From the NCBI GenBank assembly GCA_958352885.1, contig CATWQI010000001.1, positions 124,001 through 188,000 on the forward strand: a stretch of DNA of 64,000 nucleotides, in the 5' to 3' direction. Source of the stretch: an uncultured Duncaniella sp. (lineage in GTDB: Bacteria; Bacteroidota; Bacteroidia; Bacteroidales; Muribaculaceae). Under the pieces are notes generated by a model, which saw only the letters and a list, made by a program, of their open reading frames with translations, had not been told where the DNA came from and did no database searches. Positions 1 through 8,904 of this stretch are shown piece by piece (position 1 is the first letter of the stretch; the number at the start of each line of letters is the position of its first letter). A program made the position numbers and the translations under genes.

Positions 1-707
1 ACGCTTATGACCCAGACGGCAAACTCGTCATCTTCATAAATGGATTTTATGTTACACCTACTGAGGGGGGAGACAAATCGTACTGGCGTTCATATAAAAA
101 TTGGCATTTTAGCTTTAGTGCATATCCAGTTCGTTATAGAAGAGAAAAAATATACGAATTTGATATAGATGTCATGAGGCATCTAAATGATACCAAAGCC
201 AAATATATAGACGGCTCGCTTGGTGGTGCAATAGGCGTGCTAGGTAAAAACATGTCTACCGCTGCTGAAGTTCGGCGACAAAATGGTGAAATAATTGGAC
301 TTATAGATGCTCCATCTATTATAGCCAGTCTAAACAGAGATAAGGATGGAAATATAACAGAACATATTAAAGTAATCACCCACAGTATGGGATCAGCTTA
401 TGCTAAAGGTTATATATCTTCTATCCTTAAATATGCTGATGATAATGGTATAAAAGGTGTCATTATTGATTTTGAAGCAGACTTTGCTCCGTACAATACC
501 CAAAATCAAGAGGCAATAAACCATCCTAATATGGGACCTACTTACCAATTTTCGCATAGTAAGGATAAAATTGCTGGCAATAAAAATATAAGCGGAGCAC
601 AAATGATGGATACATCATCTGATGCGAACCAAGCTCATAGTATAGGATCTTTTGTTCCCCAAATACAAAATATCCCGGTGAACATACACACTCCAAAGAA
701 GAAGTGA
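1..707 (+). CDS. Rhs-family toxin, C-terminal part with alpha/beta-hydrolase (lipase-like) domain; 5' end outside window
   Basis: The frame is open from base 3 to the stop at 705-707, so the N-terminal Rhs repeats lie upstream. It begins AYDPDG, the kind of sequence that ends the conserved Rhs core. The variable C-terminus reads like an alpha/beta hydrolase: a hydrophobic strand ending FINGF, a nucleophile elbow THSMG (Ser at about base 392), then candidate Asp (IIDFEAD) and His (QAHSIG). A phospholipase or esterase toxin is therefore likely (inference). Secretion route and substrate cannot be seen. The next gene is a candidate immunity protein. Confidence 0.7.
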   Translation, partial: AYDPDGKLVIFINGFYVTPTEGGDKSYWRSYKNWHFSFSAYPVRYRREKIYEFDIDVMRHLNDTKAKYIDGSLGGAIGVLGKNMSTAAEVRRQNGEIIGLIDAPSIIASLNRDKDGNITEHIKVITHSMGSAYAKGYISSILKYADDNGIKGVIIDFEADFAPYNTQNQEAINHPNMGPTYQFSHSKDKIAGNKNISGAQMMDTSSDANQAHSIGSFVPQIQNIPVNIHTPKKK

Positions 708-741
708 TGTTTGATATGAAAATTACATAATGTAGAATAGT

Positions 742-789
742 TAAGTAGGAATTGTTCAAATAATTGATTATTTGAACAATTCCTACTTA
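742..789. terminator. 23-bp perfect inverted repeat after the Rhs toxin
   Basis: Arms at 742-764 and 767-789 are perfectly complementary with a 2-base centre. It lies between the toxin stop and the start at 822. There is no T-run on either side, so factor-independent termination is uncertain. It could instead be a stable mRNA end that separates toxin from immunity expression. Confidence 0.6.
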
Positions 790-821
790 TTCCAACACAA
801 ATCAGAATTTAGATTAGTTAT

Positions 822-1256
822 ATGAATAGCAATCATTTAATACTCAAATATATACCATATTTAATGGTCATAGCATTTTTACTTATGCTATTTTTATCCC
901 CTGTATTACCCGATGCAGGTATTGATGATATCTCTCATGATATTCTTCATGTTTCCTATTTCAAAGGACGTGTTGTTTTTGCAATAATTATCCTTATAGT
1001 CTATTATAAGGCTATCAAAGAGCGTCCTATCGTTAACAAGATATATTCCTCATTAACTCTCTATCTATATCCTATCTTGTTGTATATAATGTTCCATACC
1101 GAAAATCCCATAAACTTTATACCATATTGTATTTCACTATATCTCTTTAATGGAGAAGGAGAGATTTATTTCATTTTAGTTTTCGATATTATTTTTGTCT
1201 TTTTTTCAATTTATTTAATTCAGATTTTTATAAATTCATATTTTGACAAAAAATAG
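822..1256 (+). CDS. Small integral membrane protein, candidate immunity to the Rhs toxin
   Basis: 144 residues with about four or five hydrophobic segments (roughly 7-28, 48-62, 75-92, 98-112, 116-138) and a lysine end. No family recognised. It follows the toxin tip on the same strand, is AT-rich like the toxin tip, and is followed by an Rhs core fragment. That is the usual place for an Rhs or polymorphic-toxin immunity gene. A membrane immunity protein would suit a lipase or membrane-active toxin. Immunity is inferred from position only. Confidence 0.5.
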   Translation: MNSNHLILKYIPYLMVIAFLLMLFLSPVLPDAGIDDISHDILHVSYFKGRVVFAIIILIVYYKAIKERPIVNKIYSSLTLYLYPILLYIMFHTENPINFIPYCISLYLFNGEGEIYFILVFDIIFVFFSIYLIQIFINSYFDKK

Positions 1257-1285
1257 ACTCAAGGTACAACAATGACATTAGATAG

Positions 1286-1993
1286 ATGTCGCACAGCTAC
1301 ACATACGATGGACTATACCGCCTTGTATCGGCAACCGGCACATACACCGGGGCTGACAGCAAATCGGCATCCTACACCCTTGACATGGGCTATGACAACA
1401 TGCACCGCATCACCTCCAAGCGTCAGCATCTGACGCAGAACAATGTGCAGTTCAACGGCACCCTCAATGTCGGCTACGACCTCTCCTATACTTACAGTTC
1501 GGAAGAAGGCAAGAAATTCCAGCTTGAAAGTGTAAAGGATGTTAATTACCGCACTGAGGAGACTCCCGAAGGGAACAATGTCGAGAACGGACACGTTTAT
1601 ACATACGACAAGAATGGAAACCTTGTATATGTAAACACCAGCCGTATGATGACCGATGGACATCGGGACAACAGTGTCGGAGAGCGCAAGCTCATCTGGG
1701 ACGAGGAGAACCGTCTGCTTTCAGTGGACGACAACGGCTTCGTGTCCAACTATTGGTATGATGCTGATGGTGAACGTACCGTGAAGACTTCCGGCGAAAG
1801 CGATCAGGTATATGTCAATGGAGTCTTCTCCGGCGGCACGACCAACACAGCCAAGTTCTCGCTTTATGTGAGTCCTTACCTTGTTGCCAATCAGGGTGGC
1901 CGTTACACCAAGCATATCTACGCCGGTTCGCAGCGAATCGTGTCGAAGGTCGGCGATTTCGCCTCCTATGGCTCAGACCCACGCTATATATAA
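1286..1993 (+). pseudogene. Orphan Rhs core fragment (YD repeats), truncated at both ends
   Basis: The 235-residue reading has Rhs/YD repeats (YTYDGLYRL, YTYDKNGN, YWYDADGER) and the end of a core (YAGSQRIVSK, FASYGSDPR), then hits a stop right after DPR. A stop codon sits directly before the ATG. It lacks the upstream repeats and any toxin tip. GC content is higher than in the preceding toxin tip. Such fragments are left when toxin tips are swapped by recombination in Rhs loci and can serve as homology for further swaps. Confidence 0.75.
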
Positions 1994-2042
1994 AACGCCA
2001 TATAGAGCGGCAACATGGATAAGTTATATCTTATAATTAGAA

Positions 2043-2078
2043 AAGACATCGACTGATTATGATATTAGTCGATGTCTT
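2043..2078. terminator. Hairpin between convergent Rhs fragment and TetR gene
   Basis: A 12-bp perfect stem (2043-2054 with 2067-2078) and 12-base loop lie between the plus-strand Rhs fragment and the minus-strand TetR gene. It can serve both directions. Confidence 0.6.
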
Positions 2079-2091
2079 GCTATTAAAGTGG

Positions 2092-2631
2092 TTACATGGA
2101 CAAATCCAACGATTCTATAAACAGATTTCCTACATTCTGTATATAAACCCTATTCAAGTCTATCAGTGTTGTTGTCCTTCCTCCGACTATCTTGCTCATA
2201 TACTCTTCTTCCAATTTCATGGATTCATTAACTCTCGTTGAGAATCCCTCATAATGTTTAGACCCCTGAATAAAAATATTGAACAACGCCCTTGATGGAT
2301 TGTCAATACCATAATTCTCTTGCAAATCATCCCTGACCCGTTCAAATGGAGTCTTGTATCTCTGATGAAACTTAGCTATGGTGCATCTGCTCAGCTTTTC
2401 CCAAACCATCTCTGACATTTCAAACACAGGAAAGAAAAGCTCATCCATAATGCAATGGAACAGATTATGCTTGTTCTTATAATGATAGGCAATCGCCCCC
2501 TTTGTCTGTGTTATAGCTTTTTCAAGTTCCAATACAGATATAGCATCCCAACTACCCGTCGCCAAAAGAGGATAGCATTGCTTGAGAATCTCTGCCCTGG
2601 TCTTCAATGATTTTTCTCTACGTTGTGCCAT
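2092..2631 (-). CDS. TetR/AcrR-family transcriptional regulator
   Basis: 179 residues. The N-terminus has TetR-type HTH features (TRAEILKQCYPLL, then an alpha2-alpha3 region with KGAIAYHYKNKHNLF, equal to the family GxxYxHFxxKxxL motif). The C-terminal ligand domain is helical and unspecific. Such proteins repress a neighbouring or own gene until a ligand binds. There is no divergent transporter; the next gene upstream, on the same strand, encodes the OmpA-like protein, so the target is unknown. Start ATG at 2629-2631. Confidence 0.8.
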   Translation of the reverse strand: MAQRREKSLKTRAEILKQCYPLLATGSWDAISVLELEKAITQTKGAIAYHYKNKHNLFHCIMDELFFPVFEMSEMVWEKLSRCTIAKFHQRYKTPFERVRDDLQENYGIDNPSRALFNIFIQGSKHYEGFSTRVNESMKLEEEYMSKIVGGRTTTLIDLNRVYIQNVGNLFIESLDLSM

Positions 2632-3039
2632 GTCATAATACCATAATTACATGTAAAAGCCGTTCAGCAAGAATTATCAAGGAAAAGAAAGGAAAACGGA
2701 CCTTTCCACCATAGGTTAAGCTGCCACATTTGGCAACCCACATATAATGATGAAGTCCTAAGTATATTGAAAATTCTGCCGACCAACCGGATAAGACAGT
2801 AATCTGTCAATAATCCCATATACAAAGTTAACTCATAAATTTCAAAAAAACAATCACAATCGTGGTCTTCTATGAACATTTTGTCATTCTAAATTGAATA
2901 AATATCGCTCCTTGGTGTATAATATGGATATTTTATTGGATTTAAGTATTTAAAAGAAGCAGCAAGACAGCCCTACCTCACGGTCGAGCTGTCTCACAAC
3001 TAAAGCAAAATCAACAATCTAATCTAACACTCAAACATA
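2632..3039. other. Intergenic region between tetR and the OmpA-like gene
   Basis: About 400 bases with no convincing gene. A 7-bp stem (2965-2971 with 2988-2994) 45 bases past the OmpA-like stop, followed on the minus strand by a T-rich stretch, may be its terminator. The rest is AT-rich and probably holds the tetR promoter, but no clear TAnnTTTG box was found. Confidence 0.4.
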
Positions 3040-4578
3040 TTATTGCAACAGTAGCTCTACTCTACAATGGCGGTTGGCCTCATCCGGATTGAGAAGGTCG
3101 ATGCCGCCTTTATTTATTTTGGTTATGAAGGAGGTGCCAACACCTCGTTTTTGAAGCTGCAATACGATATAATCTGCGCGGTCGTCACCCAGGCTATTGT
3201 TTATGACTGTGGTTCCGGTTGCACTGTCGGCCGCTCCCGTCACACGGATTGCGAGTCCGTAGGCTTTGGCGATTCGGGCGATCTCATCGAGATTGACGAG
3301 CTGGGAGGCATCTGTCAATTCAGATGTGCCGAGTTTGAAGAAAAAGAAAATAGGACTTCCGATGCATTGCTTCTCCGAAGATGTAAGGGAAAGATAGTCA
3401 TTGAGGGCAAGTCCCTCCTTTCCCATGCCTTTGCCGAATTCAGTGGGATTGTGTATTCCATCTCCAGCCAATCCACTGCCGATTGCATTGCCGGATAACG
3501 ATATGGAATCTGATTTGGCACCGGAAGCGAAGATGTCATCAATAAAACCGGTGAAGTCGTCATCGAGATTATCGACATCCTCACTTGAATGAAGCTGTTT
3601 CTTTTCCGGTAGATGATAACCGTTCAACCGGGTACGGAGTTTGTTCAACCCCGAATAGTCATTTACCGGATAACGCCGGTCATCAGTCTTCTTCTTACCG
3701 GGTTGCGATGTGAAGAGATTGCCATATCTTGAGAGTAATCCCTCAATCTCCAGAATCTTCTTCAATTCGGCGACAACGCGAGCATCGTTGGAAGTCTGGC
3801 GCGACAGTCTGCCGTTCTCATCATACAGTTCTGCGAGAGTCTCGCGAAGCCGGGCATTGTCAATCAATACCGGTTTCGCATTGATCACCTTGCGGAAGCC
3901 ATTCTGACCGAATGTGAAGGAGAGACCGGCCGAAAGAGACAGGATGTTGTCACCCCCGAAACTGTTGACATCGCCAAGTCCGTCAAACCCGGAGAATGTG
4001 GTCTTGCCGCCAAATTCCAAGGTGAGTTTCAATCTGGAGGTAACGCCGTATTGAGCCATCACTCCATAGCTGAGTGCAAAGGGGATTGTCTGCGCCTGTC
4101 TGTTATGGAGCATCCCCACACCCACATACGGCACAATCCCGATGCGTGATTGGTTGGCGTTGCCATATAAGGCATTGGTAAGATTCCATAGGAAATCTGT
4201 TGATAACCCCCAATAATCATTGGAAATTCTATCAGCGTTGGTCAACCGAAACCCACTGAAAGATACACGGCTTCCGACGGTAGGCGTGAACCATTTCCCT
4301 GCATAGGCACCGAAATGTGGCTTGATTCTCCCCCACAGATCGGTGCATCCTTTAGGAGAGCCGACAAAGGCGTTTGCTCCGGCATTGACGCCGAAAAACC
4401 AGTTGCCTTTCCATCCCGGCGATTCAATCACCTCCTTATTATATGAGATCTCAGGTGTCAGCAATAGTTCATCCACATTCCTTATGGAACTGATACGGGT
4501 GTCTGCATTGGCAAACGCCTGAGAACCGGCGGCCGATGCCGCCAGTACTATGGTAAGTATGTATAGTTGTCGTTTCAT
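3040..4578 (-). CDS. OmpA-family outer membrane protein
   Basis: About 512 residues from the ATG at 4578, chosen because it begins directly with the signal peptide (MKRQLYILTIVLAASAAGSQAFA). An upstream TTG would add seven polar residues. The N-terminal half has repeated aromatic/glycine strands of a beta-barrel and ends in FTFGQNGF. A linker with likely coiled segment (LRETLAELYDENG) follows. The last 110 residues resemble the OmpA peptidoglycan-binding domain (FFFFKLGTSELTD, then ADSATGT, and the RADYIVLQL helix). It would anchor the outer membrane to the wall. Monocistronic. Confidence 0.8.
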   Translation of the reverse strand: MKRQLYILTIVLAASAAGSQAFANADTRISSIRNVDELLLTPEISYNKEVIESPGWKGNWFFGVNAGANAFVGSPKGCTDLWGRIKPHFGAYAGKWFTPTVGSRVSFSGFRLTNADRISNDYWGLSTDFLWNLTNALYGNANQSRIGIVPYVGVGMLHNRQAQTIPFALSYGVMAQYGVTSRLKLTLEFGGKTTFSGFDGLGDVNSFGGDNILSLSAGLSFTFGQNGFRKVINAKPVLIDNARLRETLAELYDENGRLSRQTSNDARVVAELKKILEIEGLLSRYGNLFTSQPGKKKTDDRRYPVNDYSGLNKLRTRLNGYHLPEKKQLHSSEDVDNLDDDFTGFIDDIFASGAKSDSISLSGNAIGSGLAGDGIHNPTEFGKGMGKEGLALNDYLSLTSSEKQCIGSPIFFFFKLGTSELTDASQLVNLDEIARIAKAYGLAIRVTGAADSATGTTVINNSLGDDRADYIVLQLQKRGVGTSFITKINKGGIDLLNPDEANRHCRVELLLQ

Positions 4579-4712
4579 CTGATTTGAATTTGAGCACAAA
4601 GGAACAATATAAATATAGAATACGAAATTATTCGCTGACTAACAGCTTTTTATTTAAGATTGATTATATAAATCATCTTATCGGCACTGATTTATGGCAC
4701 ACATAGTGGCTG

Positions 4713-6173
4713 TCACCGCTTGACCTGTTTTGTCGCCGGACACAGCATGCGGTGAGCACGCATCATGCAACGGTAGGCGAAATGACGGTCATCCTCATTC
4801 GGGTCTCGACCCCACGGAAGCTCAGAACCGGACCCACCGCCGCCGCTGCCTTTTGCAAACTGAATCGCTCCGTCGACGTATCCGGCGAACAGGTACATCG
4901 CGCACTTGAGAATCTCGGTCGGTTTCTCGGAGAGAGCCATAAGGAACTCATCGTCAAACACCGCCTTCTGTTCCGGAGTCATCGCCGACAACAGGGAGCG
5001 GATGTCGAGGACGGCCTTGCCGAATATTGCATCCGTCAACCTCATGCGTATCTGCGCCTGGTTATCTGCCGTAAACTCCCGGTATTGCGTCTGCGCATTG
5101 GCTTTCTGCTCGTTGACAGACTGCAGTTCGCTTTGAAGCCGAGCGAGTTGCCGGTCTGCGTTCTTCAGTTTGAGTTTCTTGTCTGCAAGTGATGATGTGG
5201 TGACACGGAGCTTGTTCTCAAAATCCGCGATGCGGCGACGTATGTCAGCCGCGTCACCTGCACCGGAAGATAGGTCGGCCTCCAACTGAGCGAGCTGGGC
5301 ATTTAGCTCTGTCTCCCTGGTTTCCAGGTTGCGCACCATTGTCGATAGACCCTTGCAGCGTTTCTCCGCCTTACGGATATACGCATAGAGTTCTCGAAGT
5401 GTCTCGTGCTTGTCGCCGATTTCAATTTCCAGAGCATCACACTGCTGGCGAAGCTCGCGACGATACTCCTCTGTGGAACGGTGTCGTGCCCCGGTCTCCA
5501 TGATGCTTCGTCCTCGACCGAGTCCCCACCGTTCATTGACAACAGCGAGTTCATTGTGAAGCTGGAGTGTCCGTTCTTTGAATTCGATTTTGTCCTTGCC
5601 TGCGAACAGTTCCTTGAACGAAAACTTGTTGCGGGCTGTGATTGGCAACAGAGTGCAGTGGATATGCGGATTCTTTTCATCGAGATGGACATAGAATCCG
5701 GCGATGTTGTCCTCGCCCCATTTGTCACATGCGAATTTGTAAACATCCTTTGCCCACTCCTCGATGTCAGAGCATCGCGTAATATGGGAATTGTCTGCTC
5801 CATGTGTCAAATCAACTTCCTGATTGCCGAAGGCCAGACGGTGCATCTGCTCCCGACTTCCTCCAAAGATGATGTTTACAACAGTGCGTCGATTCGGCTC
5901 CTTTCCCTTGCGTTTCAGTTCCTCATTGGGATCTACGATGCCACGAGCAGCAAGTGTCTCCTTGATTCGCTGGGGAATGGACTTGGTCTTGTCAATCGGC
6001 TGGACAACGCCGCCCTTGGCAATCTCGAAATTGAGGCGTTCTCTTGTGCGGTCATAGTTGCCGCCTTTGATGGCGACATTCCAACTTCGCTCAGACCACC
6101 GTCTCTGATGCTCATTTGACTGGTTGGAGGTGATTCCAGCCGAAGCATGGAAGTCAAGTACCTGTCTTGCCAT
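4713..6173 (-). CDS. MobV-type relaxase (Pre/Mob family)
   Basis: 486 residues. The N-terminal relaxase domain includes motif III, HxDExNPHxH (about residues 163-172), whose histidines bind the metal used to nick oriT. An upstream stretch (RTVVNIIFGGSRE) fits the family core. Residues about 230-365 are a long coiled coil with R/K/E/Q repeats, as in other MobV proteins. A glycine-serine linker follows near residue 448. It nicks and leads the transfer strand, using a helper element's coupling protein and channel. Start ATG at 6171-6173. It is the last gene at the left end of the element. Confidence 0.9.
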   Translation of the reverse strand: MARQVLDFHASAGITSNQSNEHQRRWSERSWNVAIKGGNYDRTRERLNFEIAKGGVVQPIDKTKSIPQRIKETLAARGIVDPNEELKRKGKEPNRRTVVNIIFGGSREQMHRLAFGNQEVDLTHGADNSHITRCSDIEEWAKDVYKFACDKWGEDNIAGFYVHLDEKNPHIHCTLLPITARNKFSFKELFAGKDKIEFKERTLQLHNELAVVNERWGLGRGRSIMETGARHRSTEEYRRELRQQCDALEIEIGDKHETLRELYAYIRKAEKRCKGLSTMVRNLETRETELNAQLAQLEADLSSGAGDAADIRRRIADFENKLRVTTSSLADKKLKLKNADRQLARLQSELQSVNEQKANAQTQYREFTADNQAQIRMRLTDAIFGKAVLDIRSLLSAMTPEQKAVFDDEFLMALSEKPTEILKCAMYLFAGYVDGAIQFAKGSGGGGSGSELPWGRDPNEDDRHFAYRCMMRAHRMLCPATKQVKR

Positions 6174-6471
6174 AAACAGTATATTAAGGTGTTAAAATGT
6201 GATTTTATAAGGGCCGAGCTTGCTCGTATTGGCCTGCCGGATACGGCAACTCCCAGACGATTTTTAATCGGAAGGGGGTATTAGGCTACCCACTTGAGTA
6301 TTCATGTGGCAACAGCGCGCAAGCGCGTTGGCTATAAAGCGTCCCGCCCCGGTTCATCGAAGCGGAGGCAGGATTACAGCAGCAAAGGCGCACAGCGCAC
6401 GTTCCTGAGCTTTCAGGAAGCCATCCGGGGCACCGGCTTATGCCAATCTGCAAGCTGGTCTGACGGCACGG
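6174..6471. promoter_or_regulatory. Hairpin-rich region upstream of the relaxase; oriT candidate
   Basis: About 300 non-coding bases between mob and the winged-helix gene. It holds several short hairpins: CGAGC/GCTCG near 6214-6225, GCCG/CGGC near 6237-6248, CGATT/AATCG near 6258-6271, and CAAC-A-GCGC with GCGCGTTG at 6310-6330. MobV origins of transfer usually lie just upstream of mob and are hairpin-rich, so oriT is expected here. The nick site cannot be assigned by eye. Confidence 0.45.
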
Positions 6472-6478
6472 TCAGACC
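6457..6478 (-). terminator. Hairpin overlapping the stop of the winged-helix gene
   Basis: An 8-bp stem GGTCTGAC/GTCAGACC with 6-base loop (6457-6464 and 6471-6478) spans the stop codon of the next gene. No T-run follows. Confidence 0.4.
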
Positions 6479-7314
6479 GTGTCCCGGTCAAAAACTACAT
6501 TCAGATGGTTGAACAGGCTGTCGAGCATCGCCCGACCGTCAGATATAAGAGGAGTATTCATGCCAGCATCGGAAAGACCGGTTCCGGAAGATCCACCTGG
6601 TCTGTAACTGTCGAGAAGGCACAGCCACAGGTTCCAGTTGCCGGACATAAGGGAAAAGAATATCTCAGTGATAATCTCCCCGCAGTTCTTGTCAGGAGTA
6701 ACGGGAATTTCCTCATGTGTCATGGCCCATTCGCGGATAAGTTGCCGTATCAGGGAATACTGCAATGCGGCAATCAGATTCGGCGACACACCGGCATCGC
6801 CGCCATCAAAAATTTCCACGGCCGCTCCGATTTCCTCAAGCAGCTCATCATCGGCAATATCGCCGGAAAGCCAGTCCGACATCTTGTCGGCAAGAGGATG
6901 CGGCATCTCAAAAGAGAGGAACGGCACGTCAAGGACATGCGAATATCCGTCATCGAGCCATTCGAGATTCATGGTCACAAGAGTGCATCGGTCAAGTTTT
7001 TCCATTGACAGCAGCCTGAACTCTCCAAGGCGGTCGAGGAACTTGCGGACTGTCTCACGCGCCCAGTTCCACCGCTTCGCCATGTCGGTTATGGAGAGGA
7101 CTAGCTGTGCGGCCTCCATATCGAATGTCCGGCCATAGAGCGGCGTGTAAGGTGTCGTGCTTTCCACTGCGGACTGCACAAGCGAGAGGTAAGCCAGGAG
7201 CCGGGAGGCTCCCTGCTTTGTCGGGACACAGAGATATTCAATTATCTCCGGGGTGAGCCTCACAGCCCTTGGACGGGACTGCGAGGTCTGGCGGTTGTAA
7301 ATGTTTTTCGTCAT
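6472..7314 (-). CDS. Winged-helix DNA-binding protein, possible replication or mobilization accessory
   Basis: 280 residues. Residues about 70-115 (LSITDMAKRWNWARETVRKFL, then a short wing ending CTLVTMN) form a clear winged helix-turn-helix. The N-terminal part (PRAVRLTPEIIEYLCVPTK) and acidic helical C-terminus match no family I can name. It sits between the relaxase and a run of small element genes, so it may act in replication, oriT processing or regulation. Start ATG at 7312-7314. Confidence 0.6.
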   Translation of the reverse strand: MTKNIYNRQTSQSRPRAVRLTPEIIEYLCVPTKQGASRLLAYLSLVQSAVESTTPYTPLYGRTFDMEAAQLVLSITDMAKRWNWARETVRKFLDRLGEFRLLSMEKLDRCTLVTMNLEWLDDGYSHVLDVPFLSFEMPHPLADKMSDWLSGDIADDELLEEIGAAVEIFDGGDAGVSPNLIAALQYSLIRQLIREWAMTHEEIPVTPDKNCGEIITEIFFSLMSGNWNLWLCLLDSYRPGGSSGTGLSDAGMNTPLISDGRAMLDSLFNHLNVVFDRDTV

Positions 7315-7393
7315 AAACTGATCTGATGGTTTGGATAAATTGTTTTGGGAGTTTTATAAAAGGTTGTTGTCAAATGAAAGGGATAAAAACGGA

Positions 7394-7453
7394 GATGCCT
7401 CCGCCATATCCCGGAGACAGGGATGCCCCGTGCCGTCTCCGGTCGGAGGCATC
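7394..7453. other. Large nested hairpin between two element genes
   Basis: An outer 10-bp stem (7394-7403 with 7444-7453) encloses an inner 8-bp stem (7411-7418 with 7435-7442). It lies just past the stop of the 7473-7850 gene and about 80 bases before the winged-helix start. It may be an intercistronic terminator or processing structure. Confidence 0.55.
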
Positions 7454-7472
7454 CCATTTAGGCCTATCCGTC

Positions 7473-7850
7473 TCAGCCTATCTCTCCGCGCAGGAGCTTT
7501 GCTTTCTCCTGCTCACAAAACTCGGCATACTCTTCGGGGTTGTCTCCTCTCTCGATAGCCTCGTCTATGACCTCGCATAGCTGGTCAAAACAGGCCTCGG
7601 GATGGAGCTGACGTATGCCGTTGTTATCCTTGAGATAGATTTCGTAATAGTCCATCTCGTTGTAGGCAATAAGCACATGACCCTTGAACAGTCTGCCGTT
7701 CACCTTGAACATCAGGGTTGCCATTCCTTTGCAGACTGTAGCGGTGAATCCGTGTAATGCCCCCCACGAACACAGCACGGACATCGGGGTCTGACACAGG
7801 AGTTGCTGACGGATAGTGTCTGCGACACTCAACACATAATCTTTTTTCAT
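7473..7850 (-). CDS. Hypothetical element protein, 125 residues
   Basis: The reading frame is open back to 7964, but I place the start at the ATG at 7850 (MKKDYVLS) because the bases upstream form a hairpin of the repeated element leader. The protein is a compact alpha/beta fold (TIRQQLLCQTPMSVLCSW, then strands MATLMFKVNGRLFKGHVLIAY) with an acidic C-terminal helix rich in E and K. No family recognised. Confidence 0.6.
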   Translation of the reverse strand: MKKDYVLSVADTIRQQLLCQTPMSVLCSWGALHGFTATVCKGMATLMFKVNGRLFKGHVLIAYNEMDYYEIYLKDNNGIRQLHPEACFDQLCEVIDEAIERGDNPEEYAEFCEQEKAKLLRGEIG

Positions 7851-7964
7851 ATCGCTGTCGGTATTTATTGTTTCCCTGCCTTCGAGAGATTTTCTCTCCG
7901 GCTTCGGGGAACAGGTTGTTTTCTGCATCGGAAGCCGACCTGTCTCACGAACCAAAATCTCCAT
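7851..7964 (-). promoter_or_regulatory. Element-type structured leader, copy 1
   Basis: On the minus strand a C-rich arm, an inner GAGAGA/TCTCTC-type hairpin (about 7881-7895) and a closing GCAGGG lie just before GAAACAATAAATA and the start codon. This matches the start-proximal hairpin of the leaders at 11275, 12821 and 18532. The upstream conserved block is weak here. Confidence 0.5.
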
Positions 7965-8036
7965 GAGACCGGAGGCCTGTTTTGGAGAGTATTCCGGCAG
8001 GTCGGTTAACTTCGCAGAACGACAACCTTCCCGAAG

Positions 8037-8528
8037 TCAGCGGGAGTAATATCCGGATATAAGTGTTGCCGGATGCGCGGCGATCCTGGAAAAGGAAGCC
8101 GGCTCCTCAAGTTGCCGCATCAGATAGGCGGATGGATAGAACATCGAACCTGCCATGAATATGAAAAGATTCATCGAGAGTGGCCAGACCCGGGGTTCGA
8201 TGACGCAGGTCAGTATGGCGACAAACACCAGTATCGTCCCAAACCGGTTCTGCAGCCGATAGATGCCGCGTTCACTGATTCGGAAGGAGAACATGGAGAA
8301 GCACAGGACGGTGGCGAGCGCAAGGGGCATGTCAGCTCCGTATGACTGGAGATAGCAGAAATTGAAAGAGAGGGAAAGAAGCATCATCGACAATACGAAG
8401 AGCTTCCGGGCCGATACGCTGAATGTCATGCGGCGGTAGAATCTCTGCATCCGGACAGAGTCACGTCTGTAGCAATACATCGACAGCATAGTCAGTATCG
8501 CCGGATAAAAATGGACTATGAATTGCAT
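8037..8528 (-). CDS. Integral membrane protein of unknown function
   Basis: 163 residues with four hydrophobic segments (about 3-20, 43-58, 68-86, 94-111) and a short amphipathic fifth near 120-135, plus a basic segment (RRDSVRMQRFYRRM). No family recognised. It is followed by a 6-bp hairpin at 8009-8037. Its setting among element genes suggests a surface-exclusion-like or entry role, but nothing in the sequence proves it. Confidence 0.6.
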   Translation of the reverse strand: MQFIVHFYPAILTMLSMYCYRRDSVRMQRFYRRMTFSVSARKLFVLSMMLLSLSFNFCYLQSYGADMPLALATVLCFSMFSFRISERGIYRLQNRFGTILVFVAILTCVIEPRVWPLSMNLFIFMAGSMFYPSAYLMRQLEEPASFSRIAAHPATLISGYYSR

Positions 8529-8547
8529 ATCTGAAAAAAGTGATGGT

Positions 8548-8901
8548 TTAATCTTCTAGACCCAACTCGATGGCATCCCATGAGGCTACGGAGAATATCC
8601 GGTTGACATCTTTGAATGTAAGGGAAAGGGACGAAAAGCGTTCACCAAAACCGAGCTGAGTTTTTGAAAGTTCGGCAATAGCTGCGTCAAGACGCTGCTC
8701 AGTAACATTCAGAATAAAGCCACGGCGATAACCGTAAAGCGGAATCCTGACTTCCAGACGAAACACACGGCTAAGCGACTTGCTGATGCCGCGACCGGAT
8801 GCGGAGACTGTCATCTGCTGCTCACCGAAGTCTACAGCTTTGAGCCATGTGCGGTGCCAGTTTATCACCTCGATGAGATGGGAGGCAAGGGATGCGTCCA
8901 T
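8548..8901 (-). CDS. Hypothetical protein, 117 residues
   Basis: A soluble protein with an N-terminal helix (DASLASHLIEVINWHRTWLKAV), a basic middle (SKSLSRVFRLEVRIPLYGYRRGF) and a C-terminal acidic end. It starts 3 bases after the stop of the 8905-9360 gene, so the two are co-translated. No family recognised. Confidence 0.6.
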   Translation of the reverse strand: MDASLASHLIEVINWHRTWLKAVDFGEQQMTVSASGRGISKSLSRVFRLEVRIPLYGYRRGFILNVTEQRLDAAIAELSKTQLGFGERFSSLSLTFKDVNRIFSVASWDAIELGLED

Positions 8902-8904
8902 CCG

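Noticed and set aside
2664..2879. 71-codon minus-strand frame between tetR and the OmpA-like gene
   Set aside because: Composition looks like translated AT-rich intergenic DNA, no promoter or start context, and no domain pattern.
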